Shown here piece after piece: positions 7,705 through 15,541 of a DNA stretch of 23,041 nt. The translations under genes were made by a program, and so were the position numbers. The notes beneath the pieces were generated by a model. It saw only the letters and a list, made by a program, of their open reading frames with translations. It ran no database searches and was not told the DNA's origin. This DNA comes from Burkholderiales bacterium (GTDB taxonomy: Bacteria > Pseudomonadota > Gammaproteobacteria > Burkholderiales > Burkholderiaceae_C). The DNA lies in the NCBI GenBank assembly GCA_013205525.1, contig JABMMR010000186.1:1-23041 (forward strand), written 5' to 3'. The number at the start of each line of letters is the position of its first letter. Position 1 is the stretch's first letter.

Positions 7705-8126
7705 AAACACATGCTTGGGCTTTATGCAAAGTCTTGATGGCTTTGGGGCTGAGTTGCTCTAGCGTTTGGGGCTACACCTTGACTTGTGATGCCCAAGGCA
7801 GTTTTCCCGAGATGGAAAAAATCATTGTCAAACCCGCCACGGTTGAAGTCAATATCGAGAGTATTGGCAATCATCTCTACATCAAGATCGAGGGGCCCAA
7901 ACTCTATGCCACTTTCGTCAACACCTTGATCACCGAAGAGTTCAAAGGCCAAGACCTCACCTCCAAGACCAGCATATGGGTCAAACGAAAACATATCGCC
8001 AGCCAAGACGAGACCGAAATCAAAATCACCCGCCAACCTGTCACCTTGTATGCATCCAAAGATGTCCAGCGTTATGGCAAAAATTTGAAATTCCTCGTCA
8101 CTGGCGCTTGCCAACTTCCTGCTTAA
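7695..8126 (+). CDS. Small exported beta-rich protein of unknown function
   Basis: The preferred start at 7695 overlaps the end of the previous gene by 10 bases and gives a 143-residue protein with a clear signal peptide ('LMALGLSCSSVWG', cleavage about residue 26). The mature chain alternates hydrophobic and polar residues as in a beta sandwich or barrel and has just two cysteines, C31 and C139, near its termini. An upstream in-frame start at 7668 would add a charged leader and spoil the signal. No family is recognised. It precedes the ferritin-like hydrolase gene by 13 bases, so it is likely co-transcribed. Confidence 0.72.
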   Translation: MPLKTHAWALCKVLMALGLSCSSVWGYTLTCDAQGSFPEMEKIIVKPATVEVNIESIGNHLYIKIEGPKLYATFVNTLITEEFKGQDLTSKTSIWVKRKHIASQDETEIKITRQPVTLYASKDVQRYGKNLKFLVTGACQLPA

Positions 8127-8139
8127 ATGTATTTCCACC

Positions 8140-8964
8140 ATGTCTGATTTAACCGTACGCAAACTCCTGATTGATCTTGACACGCCGTTTGAGCTGCGCT
8201 GGAATGGAGGAGACGCCTTCACTTCCGCCTTCATGAATGCCTTGTCCTTGAGTTTTCCCTTGGGTGAGCAATTCTTCATTGACTCACTGCGCCTAGGTGT
8301 CAAAGAGTTGTCACCTGAACGGCAAGCCGAGCTTGCCCAAGATATCAAAGGTTTTATCGGGCAAGAAGCCACCCACCGGCGTATCCACGAACGCTTCAAT
8401 CTGCATGTCTTGAACCAAGGCATGGTCAACCATTGGGAGCGCAGAATTTTGCGCCGCATTGATTACATCAACCAGAAAAAGCCCATTCATGCTGTCGCTG
8501 TGACTGCCGCTTATGAGCACTTCACCTCTGTATTTTCTGCATGGCTGCTGAATCACCCTGAATTTTTAGCGCAAGCCCCACAACGTCTGCAAACACTTTG
8601 GATGTGGCATGCCAGCGAGGAAACCGAGCACCGTAGCGTGTCCTTTGATATTTACCGCGCCATGGGTGGCAATGAAGTCTGGCGTCGCCGTTGGATGATC
8701 AGCGTCACGGTGTTTTTCCTTACCGATTTATTGCGCCAAACCTGTAACAACTTGTGGCATGACGGCAGCCTCTTCAAGGCCAGCACGTGGCGCAGTGCTT
8801 GGCGGCATCTGTTTGCCAAAGAAGGTTTATTCACCTACTCTTTTGCTGACTGGAAAAAGTATTTCCGCGCAGATTTCCATCCCTCTGAACACGATGCGCA
8901 ACTCTCCAGAAAATGGTTGCATTCGCATGCGCAAGACCTGCAACCTGTAGGCCAATCGGTCTGA
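8140..8964 (+). CDS. Predicted metal-dependent hydrolase (PF10118 family, ferritin-like)
   Basis: A 274-residue mainly helical protein. Metal-ligand motifs typical of the family appear in order: E43 in 'LGEQFF', 'GQEATHRRIHER' (E76, H79, H83), 'AAYEHFT' (E126, H127) and 'WHASEETEHRSVSFD' (H157, E160/E161, H164). The paired E...ExxH pattern resembles a diiron ferritin-like centre. The family is annotated as 'predicted metal-dependent hydrolase' without a well-established substrate, and an oxidase-type diiron role is equally possible. There is no signal peptide, so it should be cytoplasmic. The stop is two bases before the alpha/beta hydrolase ATG, so the two are likely co-expressed. Confidence 0.88.
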   Translation: MSDLTVRKLLIDLDTPFELRWNGGDAFTSAFMNALSLSFPLGEQFFIDSLRLGVKELSPERQAELAQDIKGFIGQEATHRRIHERFNLHVLNQGMVNHWERRILRRIDYINQKKPIHAVAVTAAYEHFTSVFSAWLLNHPEFLAQAPQRLQTLWMWHASEETEHRSVSFDIYRAMGGNEVWRRRWMISVTVFFLTDLLRQTCNNLWHDGSLFKASTWRSAWRHLFAKEGLFTYSFADWKKYFRADFHPSEHDAQLSRKWLHSHAQDLQPVGQSV

Positions 8965-8966
8965 AC

Positions 8967-9905
8967 ATGCTCGACCCCCAAGCCAAAACTCTTTTGCAAC
9001 TGATGGTGGATCGTGGGGTCCCGCCTGTCAACACCTTGCCGCCTAAAGAAGCTCGCGAGTTCTATGTCTTGCGAAAAGCTTTGACGCAACCCGACCCCCC
9101 CGTCATGTCCCACTTGCATGACCATTTACCCAACTTGGGCGGTGTGCAAATTCCTGTTCGCGAATACCGTCCGTTGGGTGCCTCGGCCCACGATAAATTG
9201 CCCGCACTGGTTTACTACCATGGTGGCGGCTGGGTGATTGGCAATATCGAGACCCATGATGTGCTGTGTCGCCAACTCAGCAACGCCAGCGGCTGCGCTG
9301 TTTTTTCGGTTGATTACCGCTTGGCGCCTGAGCATGTTTTTCCCGCCGCTTACGAGGATGCTTTGGCCGCGTTTCATTGGGTGGTGGCGCAGGCCAATCA
9401 GTTGCATATCGATTCAAACCGTGTTGCTGTGGGCGGCGACAGCGCGGGCGGCAATTTGGCAGCAGCGGTGTGTTTGGGCGCCAGAGGCGGCGCGCATGTG
9501 CCGGCTTTTCAATTGCTGATTTACCCCGCCACCTTGATGTACCCCGAGACCGCCAGTTACCACGCCAATGCCGAGGGCTATGGCTTGACCGCTTTGGCCA
9601 TGCACTGGTTCATGGACCATTATTTGCCCACCCGTGAGCATGGCAATGATTGGCGCGCCTCCCCCTTGAAAGCCTCCTCGCTGGCAGGCCTGCCGCCCGC
9701 CTTGGTACTGACAGCAGGCTATGACCCCTTGCGAGACGAAGGCTACCAATACGCCGATGCTTTGTCGGCGGCGGGCGGTGTTGCAGAATACATTTGTTTT
9801 GAGCGTCAAATCCATGGCTTTATCACCATGGGACGCATCATGCGAGAAGCCCAGAGCGGCGTCGAGGTGTGCGCACAGACCCTTAGACGGTATTTACAAC
9901 CCTAA
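8967..9905 (+). CDS. Alpha/beta hydrolase of the hormone-sensitive-lipase (HSL/BFAE) family
   Basis: A 312-residue cytoplasmic esterase-type protein. It has the oxyanion-hole motif 'YYHGGGWVIG' (83-92), the nucleophile elbow 'GGDSAGGN' (S159), a catalytic-acid region 'TAGYDPLRDEGY' (D253) and the catalytic His in 'QIHGF' (H283). This set is diagnostic of carboxylesterases of the HSL group acting on short or medium acyl esters. The start at 8967 lies just after the preceding stop; an in-frame ATG at 8913 is inside the upstream gene and was rejected. The gene is followed after 18 bases by the molybdenum hydroxylase small subunit. The physiological ester is unknown. Confidence 0.92.
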   Translation: MLDPQAKTLLQLMVDRGVPPVNTLPPKEAREFYVLRKALTQPDPPVMSHLHDHLPNLGGVQIPVREYRPLGASAHDKLPALVYYHGGGWVIGNIETHDVLCRQLSNASGCAVFSVDYRLAPEHVFPAAYEDALAAFHWVVAQANQLHIDSNRVAVGGDSAGGNLAAAVCLGARGGAHVPAFQLLIYPATLMYPETASYHANAEGYGLTALAMHWFMDHYLPTREHGNDWRASPLKASSLAGLPPALVLTAGYDPLRDEGYQYADALSAAGGVAEYICFERQIHGFITMGRIMREAQSGVEVCAQTLRRYLQP

Positions 9906-9923
9906 AACTTTTCCATCATCCCC

Positions 9924-10382
9924 ATGAAACTCAACATCAACGGACAAACCCACCAACTCGATGTCGAACCCGATATGCCTTTGCTGTGGGCGCTCAGAGA
10001 TGAGCTCGATATCAAAGGACCCAAGTACGGCTGCGGCATCGCCCAGTGTGGTGCTTGCACTGTTTTACTCAATGGCGAACCAGTTCGTTCTTGCGCTTAC
10101 CCCGTTTCCTCAGCAGCGGGCCAACAAGTGGTCAGCATCGAAGGCTTGGCCCAAAAAGGCAAACTTCATGCTGTTCAGCAAGCTTGGATAGACCAGCAAG
10201 TACCGCAATGCGGCTATTGCCAAGGCGGTCAAATTCTCGCGGCTGTGGCCTTGCTAAAGAAAAAGCCCAAGCCCACCGATGAAGACATCGATGCCGCCAT
10301 GACCAACATTTGCCGCTGCGGCACCTATGCCCGCATGCGCACCGCGATTCACGCCGCAGCTCGTCAGGCAGCCCAATCATGA
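9924..10382 (+). CDS. iorA: Two-[2Fe-2S] subunit of a xanthine-oxidase-family molybdenum hydroxylase (IorA type)
   Basis: A 152-residue protein with the two iron-sulfur cluster sets of the family. The plant-ferredoxin-type cluster uses C37, C42, C45 and C57 ('[16 protein letters not shown]'); the second uses C96, C99, C130 and C132 ('CGYCQGGQ' and 'NICRCGTY'). It passes electrons from the molybdopterin subunit to an external acceptor. The length matches IorA of isoquinoline 1-oxidoreductase and CoxS-like small subunits. It overlaps the large-subunit gene (ATGA). No FAD subunit lies nearby, as in IorAB-type enzymes. The gene symbol reflects family type, not proven isoquinoline activity; aldehydes or N-heterocycles are plausible substrates. 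Confidence 0.9.
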   Translation: MKLNINGQTHQLDVEPDMPLLWALRDELDIKGPKYGCGIAQCGACTVLLNGEPVRSCAYPVSSAAGQQVVSIEGLAQKGKLHAVQQAWIDQQVPQCGYCQGGQILAAVALLKKKPKPTDEDIDAAMTNICRCGTYARMRTAIHAAARQAAQS

Positions 10383-12544
10383 AATCCTTACAGCACACAC
10401 CCATCAACCGACGCGGCTTTTTGCAAGTCAGCGCCAGCGCCACGGCAGCTTTAAGCCTGGGCTTTAGCCTGCCCGCTCACACCCAAGCCAAGCAACCTCA
10501 AGAGGTGAATGCGTGGATTGATATCCACACCGATGAGTCCATCGTCATTCGCTATGCGCGCACCGAAATGGGCCAAGGCAGCCGCACCTCTGCGCCCATG
10601 TTGATCGCCGAAGAGTTGGAAGTTGACTGGAAAAAAGTCCGGATTGAAGATGTGCAAGCACATGACAATTTGAAACGCAAACGGGCCTACGGCGACATGG
10701 CAAGCGTGGGCAGTCGCACCATTCGCAACTCACAAGACTATTTACGTAAGGCCGGAGCCTCTGCGCGCATGATGCTGGTACAAGCCGCCGCTCAACGCTG
10801 GGGCGTAGCTGAGAGCGAATGTCAGGCGGTGCTGGGCAAGGTGGTTCACACTGCAAGTAAAAAATCTTTAAGTTATGGCCAGCTTGCCGCTGATGCAGCC
10901 AAGCTGACCCCACCCAAGGATGTTGCGCTCAAAGACCCGTCCACCTGGACCATCGCTGGCAAATCCATTCCTCGGGTAGACATACACGACATCGTCACCG
11001 GCAAGATCCGTTTTGGTGTTGACACCCAGTTGCCGGGCATGCTGCATGCTGCCATTGCGCAGTCGCCGGTGTTTGGCAGCAAGGCGGTTTCTATTGACAC
11101 CAGCAAAGTCGACAACCGCCGAGGTATTGTCAAAGTGCTGAACATGGGCGAGTTTGTCGTTGTGGTGGCTGACAACTGGTGGCGAGCCAAAGAGGCCTTG
11201 CGCGATGTCTCGATTGAATGGGAAAGCAGCAAATATGCGCAGGTCAACAGCGCCGGCCTGATGAAGCTTTACCGCGAGGGTTTAAGCCAAACCGATGCCG
11301 CTGTTGCCCGTCAAGACGGCAGCGCTTTGGCAACATTGGCGCAAGCCAACAAAGTGATTGAAGCCGAATACTACACGCCTTACTTGGCACACGCCACGCT
11401 AGAGCCCATGGTCTGCACCGCTTGGTTGCAAGACGATCAGTTGCAAATTTGGGTCTCCACCCAAAACCCCGAGTCCAGCTTGACAGCAGCTGCCAGCACA
11501 GCGGATGTACCGCAAGAAAATGTCAAAGTGTTTGCCATGCAAATGGGCGGTGGCCTGGGTCGCAAAAGCCCGCAAGACTTCACCCGCCAAGCAGTTGCGA
11601 TTGCCAAGGCCTTGCCCGGTAAACCCATCAAGTTGATGTGGAGCCGTGAAGAGGACACGCAACATGATCTTTACCGTCCGGCCAGCTTGGTCAAAGTTCG
11701 CGCCAGCCTCAAACCCGATGGCAAGCCCGAGGCTTTGCATATCCGCGTGAGTGCACCTTCTATTTTTGCGCAGTTGCTGCGTATGCCGCTGCAAAATGGT
11801 GTGGACCCCCAAGCAGTTGCCGGATTGAATGACCACCCCTACGATATTGCGCATTGTTTGGTGGACTTTGCCCAACGCAGCGCCCATGTGCCGGTGGGTT
11901 TTTGGCGTACGGTGGGCCATTCGCAAAATCCTTTTGTGCGCGAATGTTTTCTCGATGAATTGGCGACCGCGGCAGGCACAGACCCCTTGGCCTATCGCCT
12001 GTCCTTGTTGCCCAACAATGAAAAAGCCAACCGAGACCGCGGCATCTTGCAAGCCGTTGCCAAAGCAGCAGACTGGGACAAGCCCTTGCCCGCCGGCGTG
12101 TTTCGCGGCATTGCCGAAACCGATGGTTATGGCAGTTACACCGCATGCGTGTGTGAAGTCTCGGTGAACGCCAAAAGCGAAGTGCGCATACACCGCATCG
12201 TGATTGGCATCGATCCCGGTTATGCGGTCAACCCAGACAATATCCAGGCCCAACTCCAAGGCAGCGTGGTGCACGGTCTGTCGGCCATCTTTTGGGGTGA
12301 AATGACTGTCAAAGACGGCCGTATCGAACAATCCAATTTCCACGATTACCGCTTAATGCGCATGAATGAAATGCCCAAGGTACAAACTGTTATTGCTGCC
12401 AGCGGTGGTTTTTGGGGCGGTGTGGGCGAACCTGCACAAGCACCTTTGGCGCCCGCTTTAGGTAATGCTTTGTTTGCAGCCACCGGCAAACGTTTTCGGT
12501 CCTTGCCTTTAAAAAATCATGGCTTAAGTTTGGTCAAAGCGTGA
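10379..12544 (+). CDS. iorB: Molybdopterin-binding large subunit, IorB type (xanthine oxidase family), Tat-exported
   Basis: A 721-residue protein starting at the ATGA overlap; the upstream in-frame start at 10310 would lie inside iorA. It opens with a twin-arginine signal, '[20 protein letters not shown]' (10-29), so the folded holoenzyme is probably exported with IorA. Family signatures include the cofactor-binding '[13 protein letters not shown]' (389-401), '[14 protein letters not shown]' (506-519) and the C-terminal '[18 protein letters not shown]' with the putative catalytic Glu E684. IorB proteins hydroxylate N-heterocycles or aldehydes with water as the oxygen source and give electrons to cytochromes. 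The stop overlaps the GTG start of soxX, the next gene. Subfamily is confident; substrate is not. Confidence 0.9.
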   Translation: MKSLQHTPINRRGFLQVSASATAALSLGFSLPAHTQAKQPQEVNAWIDIHTDESIVIRYARTEMGQGSRTSAPMLIAEELEVDWKKVRIEDVQAHDNLKRKRAYGDMASVGSRTIRNSQDYLRKAGASARMMLVQAAAQRWGVAESECQAVLGKVVHTASKKSLSYGQLAADAAKLTPPKDVALKDPSTWTIAGKSIPRVDIHDIVTGKIRFGVDTQLPGMLHAAIAQSPVFGSKAVSIDTSKVDNRRGIVKVLNMGEFVVVVADNWWRAKEALRDVSIEWESSKYAQVNSAGLMKLYREGLSQTDAAVARQDGSALATLAQANKVIEAEYYTPYLAHATLEPMVCTAWLQDDQLQIWVSTQNPESSLTAAASTADVPQENVKVFAMQMGGGLGRKSPQDFTRQAVAIAKALPGKPIKLMWSREEDTQHDLYRPASLVKVRASLKPDGKPEALHIRVSAPSIFAQLLRMPLQNGVDPQAVAGLNDHPYDIAHCLVDFAQRSAHVPVGFWRTVGHSQNPFVRECFLDELATAAGTDPLAYRLSLLPNNEKANRDRGILQAVAKAADWDKPLPAGVFRGIAETDGYGSYTACVCEVSVNAKSEVRIHRIVIGIDPGYAVNPDNIQAQLQGSVVHGLSAIFWGEMTVKDGRIEQSNFHDYRLMRMNEMPKVQTVIAASGGFWGGVGEPAQAPLAPALGNALFAATGKRFRSLPLKNHGLSLVKA

Positions 12545-12948
12545 GACTGCTTTTGAGTTGGTTGATCTGCTTGCTTTTAAGCCCCTCGCTGTGGGCCAGT
12601 GATGCCATGCCAGCCACGCCATCAGCGGCTACTGCTGACGCAGAACGTGGACGCAAATTGTTGCTGGCCAGGAACGACACCGGCTGTCTGCTGTGTCACC
12701 AAGCGTCTGGCTTGAAAGACGGTGGCGAGATGGGGCCCTCTCTCAAAGATGTTGGCACCCGCCTCAGCCCAGAGCAAATTCGCCAGCGCATTGCCGACCC
12801 CAGAGTGCTCAACCCGCAAACCTTTATGCCAGCCTATTTCAGTACAAAAGGTCTGCATAATGTTGCCAAACCTCTGCAAGGCAAAACCGTGCTAACCGAG
12901 CAAGCTTTGGAAGACATCATTGCCTATTTACTCAAGAACCCTCCATGA
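12541..12948 (+). CDS. soxX: Sulfur-oxidation c-type cytochrome SoxX
   Basis: A 135-residue exported monoheme cytochrome c. It begins at a GTG that overlaps the iorB stop (GTGA); this start gives a clean signal peptide ending near 'PSLWAS' (residue 20). The heme site is 'CLLCH' (C49, C52, H53) and the likely axial Met is M96 in 'FMPAYF'. 'GPSLKDVGTRLSPEQIRQRIADPR' class spacing between them (65-88) is typical of SoxX. SoxX pairs with SoxA to form the SoxXA complex that links thiosulfate to the SoxY carrier cysteine, releasing two electrons. It is followed by soxY with an ATGA overlap. The adjoining soxY, soxZ and soxA make the assignment strong. Confidence 0.9.
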   Translation: MRLLLSWLICLLLSPSLWASDAMPATPSAATADAERGRKLLLARNDTGCLLCHQASGLKDGGEMGPSLKDVGTRLSPEQIRQRIADPRVLNPQTFMPAYFSTKGLHNVAKPLQGKTVLTEQALEDIIAYLLKNPP

Positions 12949-13457
12949 TGCTAACTGTATTTTCTCGCCGCCAATCTATCGCTCAGCTACTTAAAACAGT
13001 GGTGGCTGCCAGCATGGGCACATTGTTGTCGGGCGCAGCCAAAGCACAGGTCGACAAACTCACCATCACGGGTTTGGCTGAAGCGCGGTTGCGAACTTTT
13101 GAAGAGATGGTCAGGCCTTATGTGCAAAACCAAGAACTGAAAAAAGAGGGCGTGAGCATGTCGCTTCCCATGTTGGCTGACAACGGCCATATGGTGCCTT
13201 TGAGCCTGAAGATCGACAGCCCCATGACTGACGCCGAACACATCACCCATGTGTACCTGATCTCGCAACGCAACCCCGTGCCTTTAATGTCGAAATTTGT
13301 CATGGGGCCTTGGAATGGGCGAGCCGACTTAAGCACTCGGGTTCGTTTGTCTGGCAACCAAAGCGTTATTGCACTGGCCAGACGCTCGGACGGTAACTTT
13401 ATTTATGACTCGCAAGAGGTGGTGGTCACCGAAGCGGCTTGTGTGGACAACGGCTGA
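12945..13457 (+). CDS. soxY: Thiosulfate-oxidation carrier protein SoxY, atypical C-terminus
   Basis: A 170-residue exported protein with a Tat-like leader ('SRRQSIAQLL', residues 7-16, cleavage near A34). The body has the immunoglobulin-like beta pattern of SoxY. SoxY normally ends in a flexible GGCGG arm whose Cys carries the substrate; here the end reads 'VVVTEAACVDNG', so the Cys (C166) is present but followed by four residues and lacks flanking glycine pairs. It therefore probably remains a carrier, with different arm flexibility. Two adjacent ATGs (12945, 12948) could both serve as start. The stop overlaps soxZ by one base, consistent with the obligate SoxYZ heterodimer. Confidence 0.88.
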   Translation: MMLTVFSRRQSIAQLLKTVVAASMGTLLSGAAKAQVDKLTITGLAEARLRTFEEMVRPYVQNQELKKEGVSMSLPMLADNGHMVPLSLKIDSPMTDAEHITHVYLISQRNPVPLMSKFVMGPWNGRADLSTRVRLSGNQSVIALARRSDGNFIYDSQEVVVTEAACVDNG

Positions 13458-13807
13458 TGGGTTCCGCACGCTTACAAATTCCTCCCCGCATTACCCAAGG
13501 CGATGTCTTCAAAATTCGCTTGCTGGTCAACCATCCCATGGACAGCGGCTTTTTGCGCGACATCGATGGCGTATTGATTCAACGCAACGTCATCCGACAC
13601 CTTCTGTGCACCTTGAACGGTAGAGAAGTGTTTCGGGTCGAGCCCACCACGGGCGTTTCTGCCAACCCCTTGATTGAGTTTTATTTGCGCGCTACAGAGT
13701 CGGGGGAAATGCTGTTTCGCTGGGTTGACGACAAAGCCTATATCGGCGAGTTGCGTCACAACTTAGTGGTTGAAAAGGCCACCGCCTCCAAGCCCAACGG
13801 CAACTGA
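13457..13807 (+). CDS. soxZ: Thiosulfate-oxidation partner protein SoxZ
   Basis: A 116-residue protein starting at the TGATG overlap with soxY; an in-frame ATG at 13439 lies in soxY and was rejected. The opening 'MGSARLQIPPRITQGDVFKI' and 'LVNHPMDSGFLRD' are close to the SoxZ consensus (basic start, GD-V, HPM-x-[ST]-G). 'GVSANPLIEFYLRA' and 'GEMLFRWVDDKAY' complete the usual Ig-like fold. It has no signal peptide, as expected, since SoxZ is exported in complex with SoxY through the SoxY Tat leader. SoxZ holds SoxY in the periplasmic cycle. The next gene, soxA, starts eight bases downstream. Confidence 0.93.
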   Translation: MGSARLQIPPRITQGDVFKIRLLVNHPMDSGFLRDIDGVLIQRNVIRHLLCTLNGREVFRVEPTTGVSANPLIEFYLRATESGEMLFRWVDDKAYIGELRHNLVVEKATASKPNGN

Positions 13808-13815
13808 AAACTGGC

Positions 13816-14628
13816 ATGCAAGGGGCCGCGAGCAAACCTGTTTTCAGTTGGCGTTATCTGCTGGTTTGGCTTTTGGCTGGCGTTTGTATGGCCTCTCCTT
13901 TGAGTGCCCAGCAACGCAACATTGCCTTAAATCAATTGCAGTCGGGCTTGGATTTTTCCGGCGCTGAAGTGCAGTCCTTGCAAGCCGATGAGTTTGCCAA
14001 CCCGGGCAATATCGCTTTAGACACGGGCAATAAACTGTGGAGCAAGCCCGATGGCAAGAGCAACAAAAGTTGCCAATCCTGCCACGGGGACATCGCCCGC
14101 ATGAAGGGCATCTCTGCTCGCTATCCAGCGGTCGACAAAGCCAGCGGCAAGTTATTCAACTTGGAAGACCGCATACGCCAATGTCGCAGCAAAAACCAAA
14201 AAGCCTCAGTGTGGCCTTATGAGTCTGATGAGTTGCTGGCCCTAAGCTTGGCGGTAACGTTCACTTCTCGCGGCATGCCCTTGCAAGCGCAAATCGAGGG
14301 GGCGGCGAAAAGCCATTTTGAAAACGGTCAACGCATTTTCACGACCCGCCAAGGGCAAATGAACTTGGCCTGCACGAATTGCCACGATCAGCACTATGGC
14401 CGAAAACTCTATACCGACCCCTTAAGCCAAGGCCAACCCAATGCCTATCCGCTCTACCGCATCGACTGGCAACGGGTTGCCTCTCTGGAGCGGCGCTTGC
14501 GTTTTTGCTACACCGGCGTGAGAGCAGAAATTCCCCCTTGGGGACATACCGACATGCGCGACATCAGCCTGTACTTGATGTGGCGCGGTCAAGGCCTGCT
14601 GGTGGAAGCACCGGCCGTGCGCAAATAA
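13816..14628 (+). CDS. soxA: Diheme cytochrome SoxA
   Basis: A 270-residue exported cytochrome with a signal peptide (hydrophobic 14-30, cleavage near 'PLSAQ'). Two heme sites are present: 'CQSCH' (C86, C89, H90) and 'CTNCH' (C186, C189, H190). The SoxA-specific 'RIRQCRSKNQ' (119-128) and the heme-ligating active-site Cys in 'RLRFCYTGVRAE' (C231) are both seen. Having both CxxCH sites makes it the diheme form, as in Paracoccus, rather than the monoheme form. With SoxX it forms SoxXA and conjugates thiosulfate to SoxY. It is the last gene of the plus-strand run; aroE converges from the other side seven bases later. No soxB or soxCD follows. Confidence 0.93.
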   Translation: MQGAASKPVFSWRYLLVWLLAGVCMASPLSAQQRNIALNQLQSGLDFSGAEVQSLQADEFANPGNIALDTGNKLWSKPDGKSNKSCQSCHGDIARMKGISARYPAVDKASGKLFNLEDRIRQCRSKNQKASVWPYESDELLALSLAVTFTSRGMPLQAQIEGAAKSHFENGQRIFTTRQGQMNLACTNCHDQHYGRKLYTDPLSQGQPNAYPLYRIDWQRVASLERRLRFCYTGVRAEIPPWGHTDMRDISLYLMWRGQGLLVEAPAVRK

Positions 14629-14635
14629 ACCAAGC

Positions 14636-15475
14636 CTATAAAGTGGCCAAGACCTTGGCCCACAAAGCAGGCGTCACCTTTGGCATGACGCCAAACCAAG
14701 AAGCAAACGCCGGTCTGGCTTGGTGCAACAACATGCCCAGACCATTCACCGTGGGGTTGCCTCGGGCCGCAGCTCGCTTGAGCAAATCGGTTTGCAGTGG
14801 GGTGTAAACAATATCGCATACCAAAGCTTGTGCAGACAAAGCTTCAAGGTGTACATCAAGTGCCGCTTGCCCTTGCATACCTTGCGTGGTGGTGTTGACC
14901 AACAGCGCCGCACCCTCGAGTGCAGCATGACGCTCTGCCCAGTCAAAGGCTTTGACCCCTGCGCCAAATTCCTGCGCCATGTCAAAGGCTTTGTCCCTGC
15001 TGCGGTTAAGCAAACGAATTTCAGGCACGCCTGCATCGACCAAGGCCCAGACCACGGCACGCGCCGCTCCGCCCGCACCCAAGACCACCGCTGCCCCCGC
15101 GTCGGCTTGCCAGCTGCTTTTGGCTTCGTGCAAACTTTGTATAAACCCAAATGCATCTGTATTAGAGCCATACAAACTGCCATCGGTACGCACCGAGACG
15201 GTGTTGACTGCGCCTATGCGCTGGGCCACGGGGTCGGTTTCATCCAGCCAAGGCAGAGCCTCAATTTTGTGCGGCAAGGTGAGATTACAGCCGGCAAACC
15301 CCAAAGCTTTCAAACCTGTCAAGGCCTGGGGCAACTGCGCGGGGTTGACGGCCAAAGGAACATAGGCGCCCAGCAAGCCATGCTCGGCAATCCAGTGTCC
15401 ATGGATAAGGGGGGACCTCGAATGGGCAATGGGCCAACCCATTACCCCAGCCAAAATAAACGAAGAAGTTGCCAT
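14636..15475 (-). CDS. aroE: Shikimate 5-dehydrogenase AroE
   Basis: A 279-residue NADP-dependent enzyme reducing 3-dehydroshikimate to shikimate in aromatic amino-acid synthesis. Substrate-site motifs are 'PIAHSRSPLIH' (15-25, S19/S21), 'NLTLPHK' with catalytic K70, 'IGAVNTV' (87-93) and 'GSNTDAFGF' with D107. The nucleotide-binding loop is 'VLGAGGAARAVV' (131-142), and 'GLGMLLHQARPAF' closes the family pattern. Length is normal for AroE. It is a housekeeping gene that interrupts the two sulfur-related plus-strand blocks. A GGAG sequence occurs upstream, but about 17 bases from the ATG, too far for a standard ribosome site. It diverges from the thiol-dioxygenase fusion across 66 bases. Confidence 0.95.
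   Translation of the reverse strand: MATSSFILAGVMGWPIAHSRSPLIHGHWIAEHGLLGAYVPLAVNPAQLPQALTGLKALGFAGCNLTLPHKIEALPWLDETDPVAQRIGAVNTVSVRTDGSLYGSNTDAFGFIQSLHEAKSSWQADAGAAVVLGAGGAARAVVWALVDAGVPEIRLLNRSRDKAFDMAQEFGAGVKAFDWAERHAALEGAALLVNTTTQGMQGQAALDVHLEALSAQALVCDIVYTPLQTDLLKRAAARGNPTVNGLGMLLHQARPAFASWFGVMPKVTPALWAKVLATL
14645..14660. terminator. Possible hairpin between convergent soxA and aroE
   Basis: A perfect inverted repeat GGCCAA-GACC-TTGGCC lies 17 bases past the soxA stop and within the last codons of aroE. It could slow transcription from both sides. There is no T-run after it on either strand, so it does not meet the intrinsic-terminator pattern, and it may simply reflect the coding sequence of the aroE tail. 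Confidence 0.25.
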
Positions 15476-15541
15476 AAGATCGCAAGCATATCTCCTGTCA
15501 GCATGTGAAACAATCAGGCCAGTTCAGTCAACACTTTATAG
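15476..15541. other. Short divergent intergenic region, aroE / thiol-dioxygenase fusion
   Basis: The 66 bases separate the two divergent start codons. TTTATAG lies directly before the fusion-gene ATG but is too close to act as a normal -10 for that start. I see no clear promoter pair, operator or strong ribosome site for either gene. Confidence 0.3.

Noticed and set aside
7722..8459. 245-codon minus-strand open frame
   Set aside because: It spans antisense to two plus-strand genes, one with clear metal-binding motifs, and shows no coherent protein features.
11399..12343. 314-codon open frame on the minus strand inside iorB
   Set aside because: It lies wholly antisense to a convincing molybdopterin subunit, has no recognisable motif, signal or ribosome site, and its composition is what reverse-frame codon bias produces.
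10379..12544. IorB as the sulfane dehydrogenase SoxC
   Set aside because: The motifs GGGLGRK and GVGE and the paired two-cluster subunit place it in the xanthine oxidase family, not the sulfite oxidase family to which SoxC belongs.
13415..13457. SoxY C-terminus as a frameshifted GGCGG end
   Set aside because: The frame ends in a normal TGATG coupling to soxZ and still has the Cys, so natural divergence is more likely than an error; kept as a finding instead.
14720..15508. 262-codon plus-strand open frame opposite aroE
   Set aside because: The minus-strand frame carries all AroE motifs; the plus frame has no family features and would break the convergent layout.
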